Source: Bryobacterales bacterium
GTDB taxonomy: Bacteria; Acidobacteriota; Terriglobia; Bryobacterales; Bryobacteraceae
Length of the DNA stretch: 52,813 bases
Reading direction: 5' to 3'
Assembly: GCA_947446025.1 (NCBI GenBank)
Contig: CANFEY010000032.1
Coordinates: 1 to 52,813, forward strand
Each line of letters starts with the position of its first letter. Position 1 is the stretch's first letter. Made by a program: the position numbers and the translations under genes. The notes under the pieces were generated by a model that saw only the letters and a list, made by a program, of their open reading frames with translations, did no database searches and was not told the DNA's origin. This document shows positions 33,613 to 43,100 of this stretch, one piece after another.

Positions 33613-33697
33613 GTCTATCTGCTCCCTTACGGTCGCGGTTCAGTGCTAGCTAGCGGCATCCCAAAACTGAGCCGCGACCGTAAGGGAGCGGATAGAC
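33613..33697. repeat. REP-like palindrome, 31-bp arms
   Basis: Arms 33613-33643 and 33667-33697 are reverse complements at 29 of 31 positions with a 23-base loop. Their core GCCGCGACCGTAAGGGAGCG matches the single copy at 33119-33143. It lies just upstream of the transposase relic, the usual place for REP elements linked to a RAYT. Confidence 0.85.
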
Positions 33698-33707
33698 AAA
33701 GCCTCCA

Positions 33708-35768
33708 CTAATTCAAACTTAGGATGCTCACGATGTTGCTGTAGTCGTCCGTCCATGCGCGGAAGCCGGGCGGGACCACGGGCGGATAAATGTTCGCGCC
33801 CATGAACGCAGGGCCCTGGAAGAAAGTTCCATCGGCGGCAATCAGCACCCACGTGGTCGAGTTCGAATAGGGGTCGCCTTCGTCGTAGACCACCATGGCT
33901 TGGCGCTTCAACGCGTCCGCGCCCTTCTGGCATACGGGCGCGAGGTCCAGGTAGCGATTCGAGATGTGCACGGCCAGTACGCCATCGGGCTTCAGCAGCT
34001 TGCCGTACAGCTCGAACGATTCCTTGGTCAGCAAGTGGACCGGGATGGCGTCGCTTGAAAACGCGTCGATGACCAGCACGTCATACTGCGGCGATTCCTG
34101 CTTCTCCATCACCAGCCGCGCGTCGCCCATCAGGATGTCTTTATCGGCCTCCGAGTGCGGAAAATAGCTGAACTCAGACTTCGCGATCACGGGAACAATG
34201 GGGTTGATTTCGTAGATGCGCACGTAGTCGCCCTTGCGCGAATAGCCGGACATCACGCCCGCGCCCAGACCCACGACGCCGTAGCGGACGGGGCCTTGTG
34301 CCTGCTTTTCAGCCATGGTGCGGCCGATGCCGGAGTTCAGGCCGTAGTAGGAACCCACATGATACTTGTCGGCTTCGGTCAGCCGCTGGGAGCCATGGTT
34401 GATGGTCCCGTGCAGCAGGTTGCGGGTGGCGTAGTCGGTGCCGGCATCGTCATCGCGCACGCGCAGCGCACCGTAGAAGTTGCGAACCATCAGGTGGTAG
34501 CCCTTTTGATCCGCCACTTCTTTCTTTATGAGGTAGCCGCCGAGGAAGCCGACGCCAATGGCGAGCGAGAACCGCAGAATCCAGGTGGCTGTGTCCTTGG
34601 AGACCATCGGCAGTTCCATTTCGACATCCCACAATGCGATCACGGCCAGGACGCCGCACAACGTCAAGGCGATGGGTAGCTCCAGAAACGCATTGAAGAG
34701 ATTTGGCGCAAGCAGCGCCACAAAAATCCCGCCCAGCGCGCCGCCGACGGAGATCATCAGGTAGAACGAAGTCAGGTAGCGTGCGGCCGGTTTGCGCTGC
34801 GCCAGTTCGCCGTGGCACAACATGCAGCACAGGAACAGGCCGATGGCGAAGATCGGAATGGAGTACTTGATGTGGTAGTTGCCTTCCGCCGCATAGATTG
34901 AATACGCCATCCAGCCGAGCGCGGGGGCCACCCAGGGCACGAACAGCCAGCGTTGGTAGATCTTGTCGCTCTCGAAAGAAAGGATGAAGCTGAGCAGGTA
35001 CAACGCAAGCGGCACCACCCACAGCAACGGGATCGGGGCCACGTTGGCGCTGAGGTGATTGGTGACGGAGACCAGCAACGCCGAAGCGCAAGCGGCCAGG
35101 GCGACCCACAGGCCCATTTCGCCGAACGACGGCGCGGGTTTTTCGGCGGTAGCGGCCTCCGTTGCCACGGGAGCGGCAACCACGGGGGCGGCGGATTCCT
35201 GACTAGCCCACGCAGCATAGCCGCACAACAGCGCGAACGCGACGTAGAGTCCGCTCCAGGTGTACGCCTGCATCGGCGAAGCTAGGTTCGGCTCCACCAG
35301 AAATGGAAAGCTCAGCAGCGCCAGCATGGAGCCGAAGTTCGACAGTGCGAACAAACGGTAGGGCACCTGATTGCCGGTGCGGCGTACGTACCAGACCTGC
35401 AACAGCGGGGTGGTCGAGCTAAGAATGAAATACGGGAGCCCGATGGTGGCTGCCAGCAGCAACAAGATGCGCAGCGTCGGATCTCCGACTTCGTCCGGCT
35501 TCCAGGAAGGCGACGGCAGAATCGGCAGCAGGAAACAGCTGATCAGCAACAGCCCGCCATGGACGTACATCTGTGTCTTGGCTTTCGCTTTGCCCAGAAA
35601 GTGCGCGTAGCCGTACCCGGCCAGCAGCGAGAGCTGGAAGAACATCATGGCCGCGCTCCACACGGCGGCGGAACCGCCGAACCAGGGGAGGATAATCTTA
35701 GCAATCAGCGGCTGCACTTGGAACAGCAGGAACGCGCTGAGGAAAATGGTGACGGCGTAGAGAAGCAT
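33708..35768 (-). CDS. Membrane protein fused to spermidine-synthase-like domain (copy 2)
   Basis: 686 residues. About 12 hydrophobic segments fill residues 1-470, with the opening F-L-S-A-F-L-L-F-Q-V-Q-P and I-L-P-W-F-G-G-S-A-A-V-W. The C-terminal third is a Rossmann methyltransferase-like domain of the spermidine-synthase superfamily: G-L-G-A-G near residue 503, Y-E-I-N-P near 525, G-D-A-R near 555 and I-D-A-F-S-S-D-A-I-P near 575. Such fusions are often labelled fused MFS/spermidine synthase; their real substrate is unknown and polyamine synthesis is not proven. A close paralogue lies 10 nt upstream. Confidence 0.88.
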   Translation of the reverse strand: MLLYAVTIFLSAFLLFQVQPLIAKIILPWFGGSAAVWSAAMMFFQLSLLAGYGYAHFLGKAKAKTQMYVHGGLLLISCFLLPILPSPSWKPDEVGDPTLRILLLLAATIGLPYFILSSTTPLLQVWYVRRTGNQVPYRLFALSNFGSMLALLSFPFLVEPNLASPMQAYTWSGLYVAFALLCGYAAWASQESAAPVVAAPVATEAATAEKPAPSFGEMGLWVALAACASALLVSVTNHLSANVAPIPLLWVVPLALYLLSFILSFESDKIYQRWLFVPWVAPALGWMAYSIYAAEGNYHIKYSIPIFAIGLFLCCMLCHGELAQRKPAARYLTSFYLMISVGGALGGIFVALLAPNLFNAFLELPIALTLCGVLAVIALWDVEMELPMVSKDTATWILRFSLAIGVGFLGGYLIKKEVADQKGYHLMVRNFYGALRVRDDDAGTDYATRNLLHGTINHGSQRLTEADKYHVGSYYGLNSGIGRTMAEKQAQGPVRYGVVGLGAGVMSGYSRKGDYVRIYEINPIVPVIAKSEFSYFPHSEADKDILMGDARLVMEKQESPQYDVLVIDAFSSDAIPVHLLTKESFELYGKLLKPDGVLAVHISNRYLDLAPVCQKGADALKRQAMVVYDEGDPYSNSTTWVLIAADGTFFQGPAFMGANIYPPVVPPGFRAWTDDYSNIVSILSLN

Positions 35769-35778
35769 GTGAAAGAGC

Positions 35779-37821
35779 CTAGTTAAGAATGTTGAGAATG
35801 TTGCTGTAGTCGTCGGTCCAACCGCGGAATTTGGGGTCGGGCACCAATTCGGTGGTGTTGGGGTCCACGAAATTCGGGTGGTTGAAGAAGTTCTTGTCGC
35901 GGTTAAAGAGCGTCCAGGTGTTACCGACGTAGTAGGGCTCCGACGACCCGTCGTCGTAGATCATGATGCCGGAAAAGCCGTTGGCTTTGGCCGACGCCGA
36001 TACGACGTTGCGCAGATCGAGGTAGCGGTTGGAGATGTTGATGGCGATGACGCCGTCCGGTTTCAGGTGGCGGCCGTAGATTTTGTACGCCTCGGCGGTG
36101 AGTAAGTGCATGGGGACGGCATCGCTGGTGAAGGCGTCCATGGCCAGGAAGTCGAGCTGTTCGTCGGGCATGCTTTCGAGGGTCAGGCGGCCGTCACCGA
36201 AGTAGATTTTCTTGTCGGCGGGGCAGGCTTTCCAGAAGTCGAAGCGGGTCTGCGCGATGTCGAAAATTGTCGGGTTGATTTCGTAGTAGTGGACGGTATC
36301 TTCCTTGCGGGCCAGCGTGGCGGTGACGCCCGCGCCCAGTCCGAGGATGCCGATCTTGATGGGACCCTTTTCGCCCTTCGCTCGGATGGCCCGGTTGATG
36401 CCGGAGGTGTTGCCGAAGTAAGAGGTCGGGATGCGCCCGCCGTCGGGCGCCAGCAGCTGCGTGCCATGGTTGATGGTGCCATGGATCAGCACGCGCACGG
36501 GGAAGGTGCCGCTATCGTTGTCATCGCGCACGCGCAGCACGCCGTAGAAGTCGCGGGAGGTCATGCCGTAACCGTCTGAGATGCCCTTTTCAACGCGGCC
36601 CAGGTAGACAGAGAAAGACGCGACCAGGATGAGCAGAGCCAGACGGATGGGCAATGGGCGGGGCAGACCGTCGTCGTCATGCCACACGGCCAGCGCCATC
36701 AGCAGCCCCAGCGTACCGATGGCGATCGGCATTTCCCAGAAATCGGGAAACGCGCGGGGCGCAAGGAAGGCAACGAAGAGTCCGCCTACGGCGCCGCCAA
36801 CGGAAACCATCAGGAAGTATTGCGTCAGGAACTTGGGATGCGGCCTGCGCTTGGCTAGCTCACCGTGGCAGATCATGCAGGCGACGAAAAACGCGGCGCA
36901 CAGCCGGGGGATCAGGATTCCGATGACGTCTTCGTTGTTTTCGTACTGCTCCATGCCCTTGGCCAGCACGGCCAGCGCGACCAATCCCAGGGGCAGGAAG
37001 ATCCAACGCTGGTAAATCTTGTCGCTCTCGAAAGAAAGGATGAAACTAAGAAGATAGATACTCAGAGGCGCGATCCACAGCAGCGGGATCGGCGCGACGT
37101 TTTGCGTCAGGTTGCTGGTGACCGCCAGCAGCAATGCCGAGGCGCAGGCGGAGAGGCCGATCCAATAAAGGATGGTGCCTAGTTTGGGAGCCGTCGCTTC
37201 GACTGGAGCGGCGTCCGTCACCACGGCGGCGACATCGTTCTTAGGATCGCTGCTCTTCCATGCCGCGTAGGCGCAGGCGAGTCCAAAGACCGCGAATCCG
37301 CCGGACCACATCCACGCTTGCGTGCGCAGCACGATGTTGGGTTCCACCAGGAAGGGGTAGCTGAGCAACGCCAGCATCGACCCGAAGTTCGACAACGCAA
37401 AGAGGCGGTACGGGATCACGCCTTCGTGCGTGCGCACATACCAGGCTTGCAGCAGCGGGCTGGTGGCGGAAAGAATCATGTAAGGCAAGCCAATGGTGGC
37501 GGCGAGCAGGGCTAGAATTTGAAACGTGGGATCGCCGCCGCCCTCGGGCTTCCAGCGGTCCGCCGGGATGATGGGCAGTGTGGCGACGGCCAGCACCAGC
37601 AGCGGCAGGTGGACCTTCAGCTGCTGTTTCGGGTTGAGGTACTTAATGAGGAAGTGGGCGTAAGTGTAGCCTGCCAGCAGCACCAGTTGGAAGAACAGCA
37701 GCGCGGCGCTCCAGACCGCGGCCGAACCTCCGAACCAGGGGAGGATGAACTTCGCGATCATCGGCTGAATCTGGAAGAGTAGGAAGGCGCTCAGAAAAAT
37801 GGTGACAGCGTATACAAGCAT
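35779..37821 (-). CDS. Membrane protein fused to spermidine-synthase-like domain (copy 1)
   Basis: 680 residues, the same architecture and clear paralogue of the next gene: same opening (F-L-S-A-F-L-L-F-Q), same I-L-P-W-F-G-G-S-A-A-V-W block, and the C-terminal set G-L-G-A-G near residue 492, Y-E-I-N-P, G-D-G-R and M-D-A-F-T-S-D-A-V-P. Tandem duplication followed by divergence. The two are coupled (10 nt apart) and probably share a promoter in the 84-base gap toward the amidohydrolase, where TATCCT is a -10 candidate. Confidence 0.88.
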   Translation of the reverse strand: MLVYAVTIFLSAFLLFQIQPMIAKFILPWFGGSAAVWSAALLFFQLVLLAGYTYAHFLIKYLNPKQQLKVHLPLLVLAVATLPIIPADRWKPEGGGDPTFQILALLAATIGLPYMILSATSPLLQAWYVRTHEGVIPYRLFALSNFGSMLALLSYPFLVEPNIVLRTQAWMWSGGFAVFGLACAYAAWKSSDPKNDVAAVVTDAAPVEATAPKLGTILYWIGLSACASALLLAVTSNLTQNVAPIPLLWIAPLSIYLLSFILSFESDKIYQRWIFLPLGLVALAVLAKGMEQYENNEDVIGILIPRLCAAFFVACMICHGELAKRRPHPKFLTQYFLMVSVGGAVGGLFVAFLAPRAFPDFWEMPIAIGTLGLLMALAVWHDDDGLPRPLPIRLALLILVASFSVYLGRVEKGISDGYGMTSRDFYGVLRVRDDNDSGTFPVRVLIHGTINHGTQLLAPDGGRIPTSYFGNTSGINRAIRAKGEKGPIKIGILGLGAGVTATLARKEDTVHYYEINPTIFDIAQTRFDFWKACPADKKIYFGDGRLTLESMPDEQLDFLAMDAFTSDAVPMHLLTAEAYKIYGRHLKPDGVIAINISNRYLDLRNVVSASAKANGFSGIMIYDDGSSEPYYVGNTWTLFNRDKNFFNHPNFVDPNTTELVPDPKFRGWTDDYSNILNILN

Positions 37822-37905
37822 GGGATCGTCTAGGATAGCGTAAACACGGGTGGTTTGGGGTGCCTGCCCCGAAAAGACTAGACTAACAAGCTGGAGGAGA
37901 TTTCC

Positions 37906-39201
37906 ATGCCCCGAATGTCGGCCGCGCTCATTTGTGTATTGTTGGTTGGCTGTTCCGCTTCCGCGCCGGAGGCAGGTGCTCCGGTGCTGTACGAAGGGGC
38001 GCGCCTGATCAGCGGCGGTGAGGTGGTGGAAGACGCCGCGTTCCTGGTGGAAAAGGGCGAGTTCCAGGCCGTGGGCAAGCGGGGATCGGTGGACGCGCCG
38101 GCTGGGGCAGTGCGGGTCGACTTAAAGGGGAAGACCGTGATTCCCGCGCTGGTGGACGCGCATGCCCACCTGGGCTGGACGTTGCTCAAGGAAAATCGCA
38201 CGGACACCAACACCTACTCGAAGGAAAACCTCACTGACCACCTGAAGCGCTATGCGTATTACGGCATCGCGGCGGTGCGGAATCTGGGGATTGATCCGGG
38301 GGAGGCGGCGTATGAGCTGCGGGCGAATCCAGTGCCGGGGGCGGCGCTGCTGTTGACCGCGGGGCGGGGCATGGCGATGCCTGGGGCGGGTCCGGGACAG
38401 ATTTATTGGCGTCCCGTCGCCTATGGGGTGAGCAATGAGGCGGAGGCGCGGGCGGCGGTTCGCGAGCTGGCGGCCAAGAAGGTCGACATCGTGAAGATGT
38501 GGGTGGATGACCGCATGGGCACGGTGCAGAAGCTAACCCCCGAACTGCGGCGCATCATTATTGATGAGGCGCACAAGAATAACCTCAAGGCTGTGGCGCA
38601 CATTTTCTACCGCGAGGATGCCAAGGACCTGCTGCGTGCCGGCATCGACGGCTTCGCCCACGGCGTACGCGACGTGGATATCGACGATGAGTTCATGGCG
38701 CTGATCAAGGCTCGGCCCGCCGTGTGGGTGATTCCGAATCTGCCGGATCGCGGCACACGGCCTGAGGATTTGGAACTGGCTGCCGGAAGCCTGCCACCCG
38801 CGCAGATCGCCCGGCTGCGCGATAATCCCACGAAGCCCAACATGGACCTCTACAACGTGCAGGCCCGCAACTTGGCGAAGCTGAGCGCGGCGGGGGTGAA
38901 GATCGGGTACGGCACGGATGCCGGCGTGGCGGTAGGTTGGACAGCACACCAGGAGCTGGCCGACATGGTGAATGTGGGGATGACGCCCGCCCAGGTCCTG
39001 TTGGCTGCGACGAAGACGGCGGCGGAGATTGCGGGGCTCAGCAAGCTCGGCGGGGTGGCGGTGGGGAAGAGCGCGAGCTTCGTGGTTCTGGATGCGAACC
39101 CGTTGGAGGATATTTCGAATACGCGGAAGATCTCCCAGGTGTATTTGCAGGGCGAGGCGGTGGATCGGGCGGCGCTGTCGGCGGGGTTCGTGAAGCCCTA
39201 A
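37906..39201 (+). CDS. Lipoprotein amidohydrolase (imidazolonepropionase-like)
   Basis: 431 residues. A lipobox L-V-G-C at Cys16 anchors it to a membrane. The amidohydrolase barrel follows with the metal motif D-A-H-A-H (His86, His88), K-M-W-V-D-D near residue 195 for the bridging lysine, A-H-I-F-Y near 230, H-G-V near 251 and G-T-D-A-G near 337 with the catalytic Asp. Substrate unknown; relatives hydrolyse cyclic amides or peptides. GGAGGAG lies just before the ATG. A diverged copy of its last 17 codons lies 840 bases downstream beyond the toxin-antitoxin genes. Confidence 0.9.
   Translation: MPRMSAALICVLLVGCSASAPEAGAPVLYEGARLISGGEVVEDAAFLVEKGEFQAVGKRGSVDAPAGAVRVDLKGKTVIPALVDAHAHLGWTLLKENRTDTNTYSKENLTDHLKRYAYYGIAAVRNLGIDPGEAAYELRANPVPGAALLLTAGRGMAMPGAGPGQIYWRPVAYGVSNEAEARAAVRELAAKKVDIVKMWVDDRMGTVQKLTPELRRIIIDEAHKNNLKAVAHIFYREDAKDLLRAGIDGFAHGVRDVDIDDEFMALIKARPAVWVIPNLPDRGTRPEDLELAAGSLPPAQIARLRDNPTKPNMDLYNVQARNLAKLSAAGVKIGYGTDAGVAVGWTAHQELADMVNVGMTPAQVLLAATKTAAEIAGLSKLGGVAVGKSASFVVLDANPLEDISNTRKISQVYLQGEAVDRAALSAGFVKP
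39145..39195 (+). repeat. 3' end of amidohydrolase, matched by copy at 40034-40084
   Basis: These 17 codons match 40034-40084 at 43 of 51 bases, in the same reading phase. The eight differences are mostly third-position changes. Confidence 0.75.
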
Positions 39202-39211
39202 CTCTCCGAAC

Positions 39212-39714
39212 TCACCTCAATGCCTTTTCCGCCACTGCCACCGTCAGGAACAGCGTCCGTGGCTCGCGTGCCAAAGCGATGAAACCGTGGTGGAGGTAAA
39301 AAGCCACCGCTACGTCATCCTTCGCATCCACTAACAGCGCGTAGGCGGCGGGGGCAGAAGCCAGCACTCTGCGCAGTGCGTCGGCGAGCAACGTGGCACC
39401 CAGCCCACGGCCTTGAAAACGCCGGTCCACGGCCAGACGGCCCATGCGCACCGCTGGGATGCTCGGGTAGCGGGGGAGTTTTTCGTAATTGCCGGCGGGA
39501 GACTGGTAATCGGAATCCCCGCCGACGCGAGGGTGTAGTAGGCAGCCACTTGGCCTGAGCTCACTTCCACCGCAACGAAGCAAGTGGCAACTCGGCGGCG
39601 GATGTCCTGAGTAGCCTGGGTTTGGAAGTAGCGATCCAGAGGTTCCTGGCCGCAAGCGAAGCTATTGCGATCATGCTGATCGGCCAGCGGCTCCATGCGA
39701 AACGGCGCGTTCAT
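39212..39714 (-). pseudogene. GNAT toxin (TacT-like), frameshifted
   Basis: Joined across one frameshift this is a 167-residue GNAT acetyltransferase of the type that pairs with DUF1778 antitoxins and acetylates aminoacyl-tRNA. The first part reads F-A-C-G-Q-E-P-L-D-R-Y-F and Y-Y-T-L-A-S-A-G-I-P; after the shift come L-P-R-Y-P-S-I-P-A-V-R-M-G-R-L-A-V-D, the acetyl-CoA motif Q-G-R-G-L-G and F-Y-L-H-H-G-F with the usual catalytic Tyr. The break is at the A-run of five (plus-strand T's at 39479-39483); one more A restores the frame. The ATG overlaps the antitoxin stop by four bases. Could be loss of toxin, a sequencing error, or slippage. Confidence 0.85.
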
Positions 39715-39986
39715 CCGAGCAGGCGCTGGCGGTGCTTGAAGGCTCGGCGGAGCGCGACACTGGGTTGCGGGGGGGTGAGGAGGGAATCGGCAATCTTGCG
39801 CTGGTCGTCGATGGAGAGCCGGATAATCTCGCTATTTTCGATGGTCTGCACGGCGGCGTCGCGCGCGGCAGTCACCACGAAGTCTGTCAGAGACCGGCCT
39901 TGCATTTCGGCTGCGCGTTTGAGCAGGGCGTGGATGTCCGCAGGCAATCGTGCCTCCAGGCGGGCGGTGGTGGTCTCAGGCCTCAT
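39711..39986 (-). CDS. DUF1778 (TacA-type) antitoxin
   Basis: 91 residues. The N-terminus (T-T-A-R-L-E-A-R-L-P-A-D-I-H-A-L-L-K-R-A-A) is a ribbon-helix-helix DNA-binding domain and the rest a flexible toxin-binding tail, as in DUF1778 antitoxins. It overlaps the toxin ATG by four bases, normal antitoxin-first order. It is intact while the toxin is broken. The promoter and a matching palindrome lie directly upstream. Confidence 0.88.
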   Translation of the reverse strand: MRPETTTARLEARLPADIHALLKRAAEMQGRSLTDFVVTAARDAAVQTIENSEIIRLSIDDQRKIADSLLTPPQPSVALRRAFKHRQRLLG

Positions 39987-39991
39987 GGCTA

Positions 39992-40020
39992 ACGATACGG
40001 CGAATTGCCGTATGTGTCAA
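39992..40020 (-). promoter_or_regulatory. Promoter and operator of the DUF1778/GNAT module
   Basis: On the minus strand: TTGACA (40015-40020), 17-base spacer, TATCGT (39992-39997), then 5 bases to the antitoxin ATG, so the mRNA would be leaderless. A perfect palindrome ATACGGC-N5-GCCGTAT covers 39995-40013, over the spacer and the edge of the -10, the right place for repression by the ribbon-helix-helix antitoxin. Confidence 0.7.
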
Positions 40021-40033
40021 TGGCCACGTTCAG

Positions 40034-40084
40034 TTGCAGGGGGCGGTGGTGGACCGGGCAGCGCTACCGGCGGGGTTTGTGAAG
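40034..40084 (+). pseudogene. Fragment of a second amidohydrolase gene (3' end)
   Basis: Translates L-Q-G-A-V-V-D-R-A-A-L-P-A-G-F-V-K, against L-Q-G-E-A-V-D-R-A-A-L-S-A-G-F-V-K at the end of the gene at 37906. No upstream part of the gene remains. It lies just behind the toxin-antitoxin module and in front of the receptor's 3' end. Confidence 0.75.
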
Positions 40085-40111
40085 GAACCCGGCCGGCAAC
40101 GGCTGCTGCTA

Positions 40112-43100
40112 CTACCAGTACAACTTCAGCGCGAACTGCACTTGGCGGGGAGGCTGCCAGCCGCGGATGGTGCCGAAGGCCGCACTGTTGCGGTCCGTGT
40201 TCGGTGCCGTGAAGTTGGTGTGGTTCATCACGTTGAAGAACTCCGCGCGGAACTGCAGGCGCATGGACTCGCGCGGCAGCTGGAAGTTCTTGTGGACCCC
40301 CAGGTCCGTTTGCTGGAGCCCGATGCCGCGCACCGAATTGCGTCCTGAGTTGCCGAAGGGCTGGCTGGGATCGGTGGGCAGCACCACGTTGGCGGTGTTG
40401 AAGAAAGTGTTGGTGACGTCCTGCGGGTTCACCGCCAGCACCGGACCCAACACGTTGGGGCGGAAGGTTTCGCCGCCGCGGAAGCCGGCCAGGTTTCCCA
40501 CCGTTTGGAACGCCGCTGGGATATTACCGGCCCACGCGCGCAGGTTGAGCGGCGGAGCAGACAGCGCATTGTTGATGACGCTGAATTCCCAGCCTCCAAT
40601 GACCGCATCCAAGGCGGGGTGCAGGCTGTCACCGAACTTCTTGCCCTTGCCTACGGGCAGTTGATACACCACGCTGGTCACGTTGGTGAACTTCTGGTCG
40701 TAGTTTGATAGGCCCTTCTCGGCGGCCAGATTGCGAACGTCCTGCGGGCTGGCGTCGTTGCCGCCGTTGGTGTCCAGGGATTGGCCGCTGTTGTCGATGG
40801 CCTTGCCCCACACGAAGGAGTTCAGGAACTGTAGGCCGTAAGAGAAGCGTTTTTCCAGCTTGACTTGAAGCGCGTTGTAGTATGAGAAGCCCGCCGGGTT
40901 GAACCAGGTGATGGCGCCGTAGCCTTGAATCGGGCGGCGCGCGGCCAGCGACAAGTTTGACGTCGCCGTCGGTTGCGGAGCGGCCTGGTTGTAGTCGGCA
41001 ATCAGCGGCAGCGCGTTTGAATCGTTGCCGACGTAGCCGATATCCAGTACGAAATCGCGCATCAACTCACGCTGCGCGGAGAGGAAGTAGCTCTGCACCC
41101 ACGGCGCGCCGAAGGTCTTGGGGATGTAAGCGATGTTGGCGTTCGCCACGCTGAAGGTAGAGGCATTGGTCAGCCCGGCGGGGTAGCCCTGCTGTGTGGT
41201 ACGGAAGGCCGCGTCGTTGGGACTGGTCTGGTTAATGGTCGCAATCACCACTTGCGGGTAGTTGATGCCCAACAGGTCGGCGCTGCCGACACGGTTCTGA
41301 TGAATGTAGCTGACGCCGTAGCCTCCGCGGATTACGGTCTTCGAATTTGCGCTGTAGGCGAAGCCCAGGCGCGGAGCGAAGTTGTTACGGTCAGGATTGA
41401 CCAGGGACCGGTCATACACGCTTCCGTCTTTCGCTTTCAGAATCGTCTTGGTTTCCGGATCGAAGTTTGACAGCACGTTGTCCTTTTCCCAACGCGGTGT
41501 CGCGTATTCCCAGCGCATGCCCAGGTTCAGCGTCAACTTGCGGCTCACGCGGTAGTCGTTCTGCACATACAAGAAGTTCATGTGCTGACGGTAATCGCCC
41601 ACCACGTAGTTGGCCAGCGCATACTGGCTGCGCAGACCGAAATAGAAGTCCGCCAGCGAGTAGCTGTTGGCATCGGCCGGAGCGCCCGAGGGACGCGAGA
41701 AACCGCCCGCGTAGGCGTCGCGGCCATACAGAGGATTCACGTCATTCACCTGCGTGTGGATGGTCACAAATTCGTAGCCCACCTTCATCGTATTGCGGCC
41801 TGTTACGCGCGTGTAGTTGAACTTGTAGTCCAAGCTCAGCGGATTTTGGAATTGCGGATTGGTCGCCTGCCGGCCCAACGCGCTGTATCCGGAAATGGTC
41901 TGCGACGTCAGTCCGCCCACCAGGGCCGGATCTTCCGGCAAACCAGTGATGCCGTATTGCGCCAGCATGCTGGGTCCGCCCACCAGTGGCGGCTCCTTGC
42001 CGGCCCGCGTGCGCGACATGCCGAAGCGGCTCTCGAATACCGACTGCGGCGACATGGTCCAGGTGTAACCCGCGCTGAATTGCTGGTTGAGGACGCGCGT
42101 GTAGCCGTTGCTGTTTCCGCCGGATGCGCCGGGGATGTTCGGCTCATTGAAGATGTTCACCTTGCGTTGGCTGAAGCGGGCAAAGGCGGTCATCGTGCTC
42201 TTGATCTGGCCGTCCAGTTTGGCGTCGTACTTGTCGTTGTAGTTCTGGTCCAGCGATAGTTGCTGGTAGTTGTTGGACCGGCCGGTGCCGGTGAGCGAGG
42301 GGAGGTCCGTGAGCACCTTGCGGGCAAAACTGGTGAGCGGAATCGGAGTGCCCGCCGCATAGGTTTGGCCTGTCTGGGGATTGACCACCGCCACCGGCAG
42401 GATGCCTTGACGCTCGTTCAACGTCGGGATGCTGGCGAAGGTGAGCGTGCGCGCCTTGGAGCGGAAGCCTTCGTAATCGCCGAAGAAGAACGCCCGGTTC
42501 TTCATGATGGGTCCGCCGAGGGTGAATCCGAACTGGTTCTGATTCAGCGTGGGCTTCTTGAACGTGGCAGGGCGCGCGCCGAAGACGTATCCGATCGCGT
42601 TCAGGCTGGTGTTGCGGACGAAGTCGTAAGCGGTCCCGTGGAAGGCGTTGGTGCCGCTCTTCATCGCCACGTCGATGGTGCCGCCGCCGCTGCGTCCGTA
42701 TTCGGCGCTGTAGTTGTTGGTGATGACTTTGAACTCCGCCACCGAGTCGGGCGAAGGCTGCGCCACTTGGTTCGCGAAGCCCTGGTTGCTGGTGCCGTAG
42801 GCGTTGTTGTCGACGCCGTCCAAAACGTAGTTGTTAAACACGCTGCGCAGCCCGTTCACGATGAACGAACCTTCGCGGGAAGCCGACGAAGGCGACTTCA
42901 ACACGCCGGTGGTCAGCAGCGCCAGATCAGAGTAGGCGCGTCCGTTCAGAGGCAGCTCCACAATGGCGCGCTGTTGGATGACTTGGCCGCGTTCGCTCGA
43001 ATCCGTTTGCAGGATGGTTGCGACGTTGGTCACCACGATGGTCTGCGAGACTGTGCCGATTTCGAGGCGCAGGTCGACGCGTTGCCGTGCGTTCACGTTC

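Noticed and set aside
39470-39490. Programmed -1 frameshift site for the GNAT toxin
   Set aside because: The stretch is G-AAA-AAC, not the full X-XXY-YYZ heptamer, and no downstream stem or upstream Shine-Dalgarno stimulator was seen; a deletion or read error is simpler.
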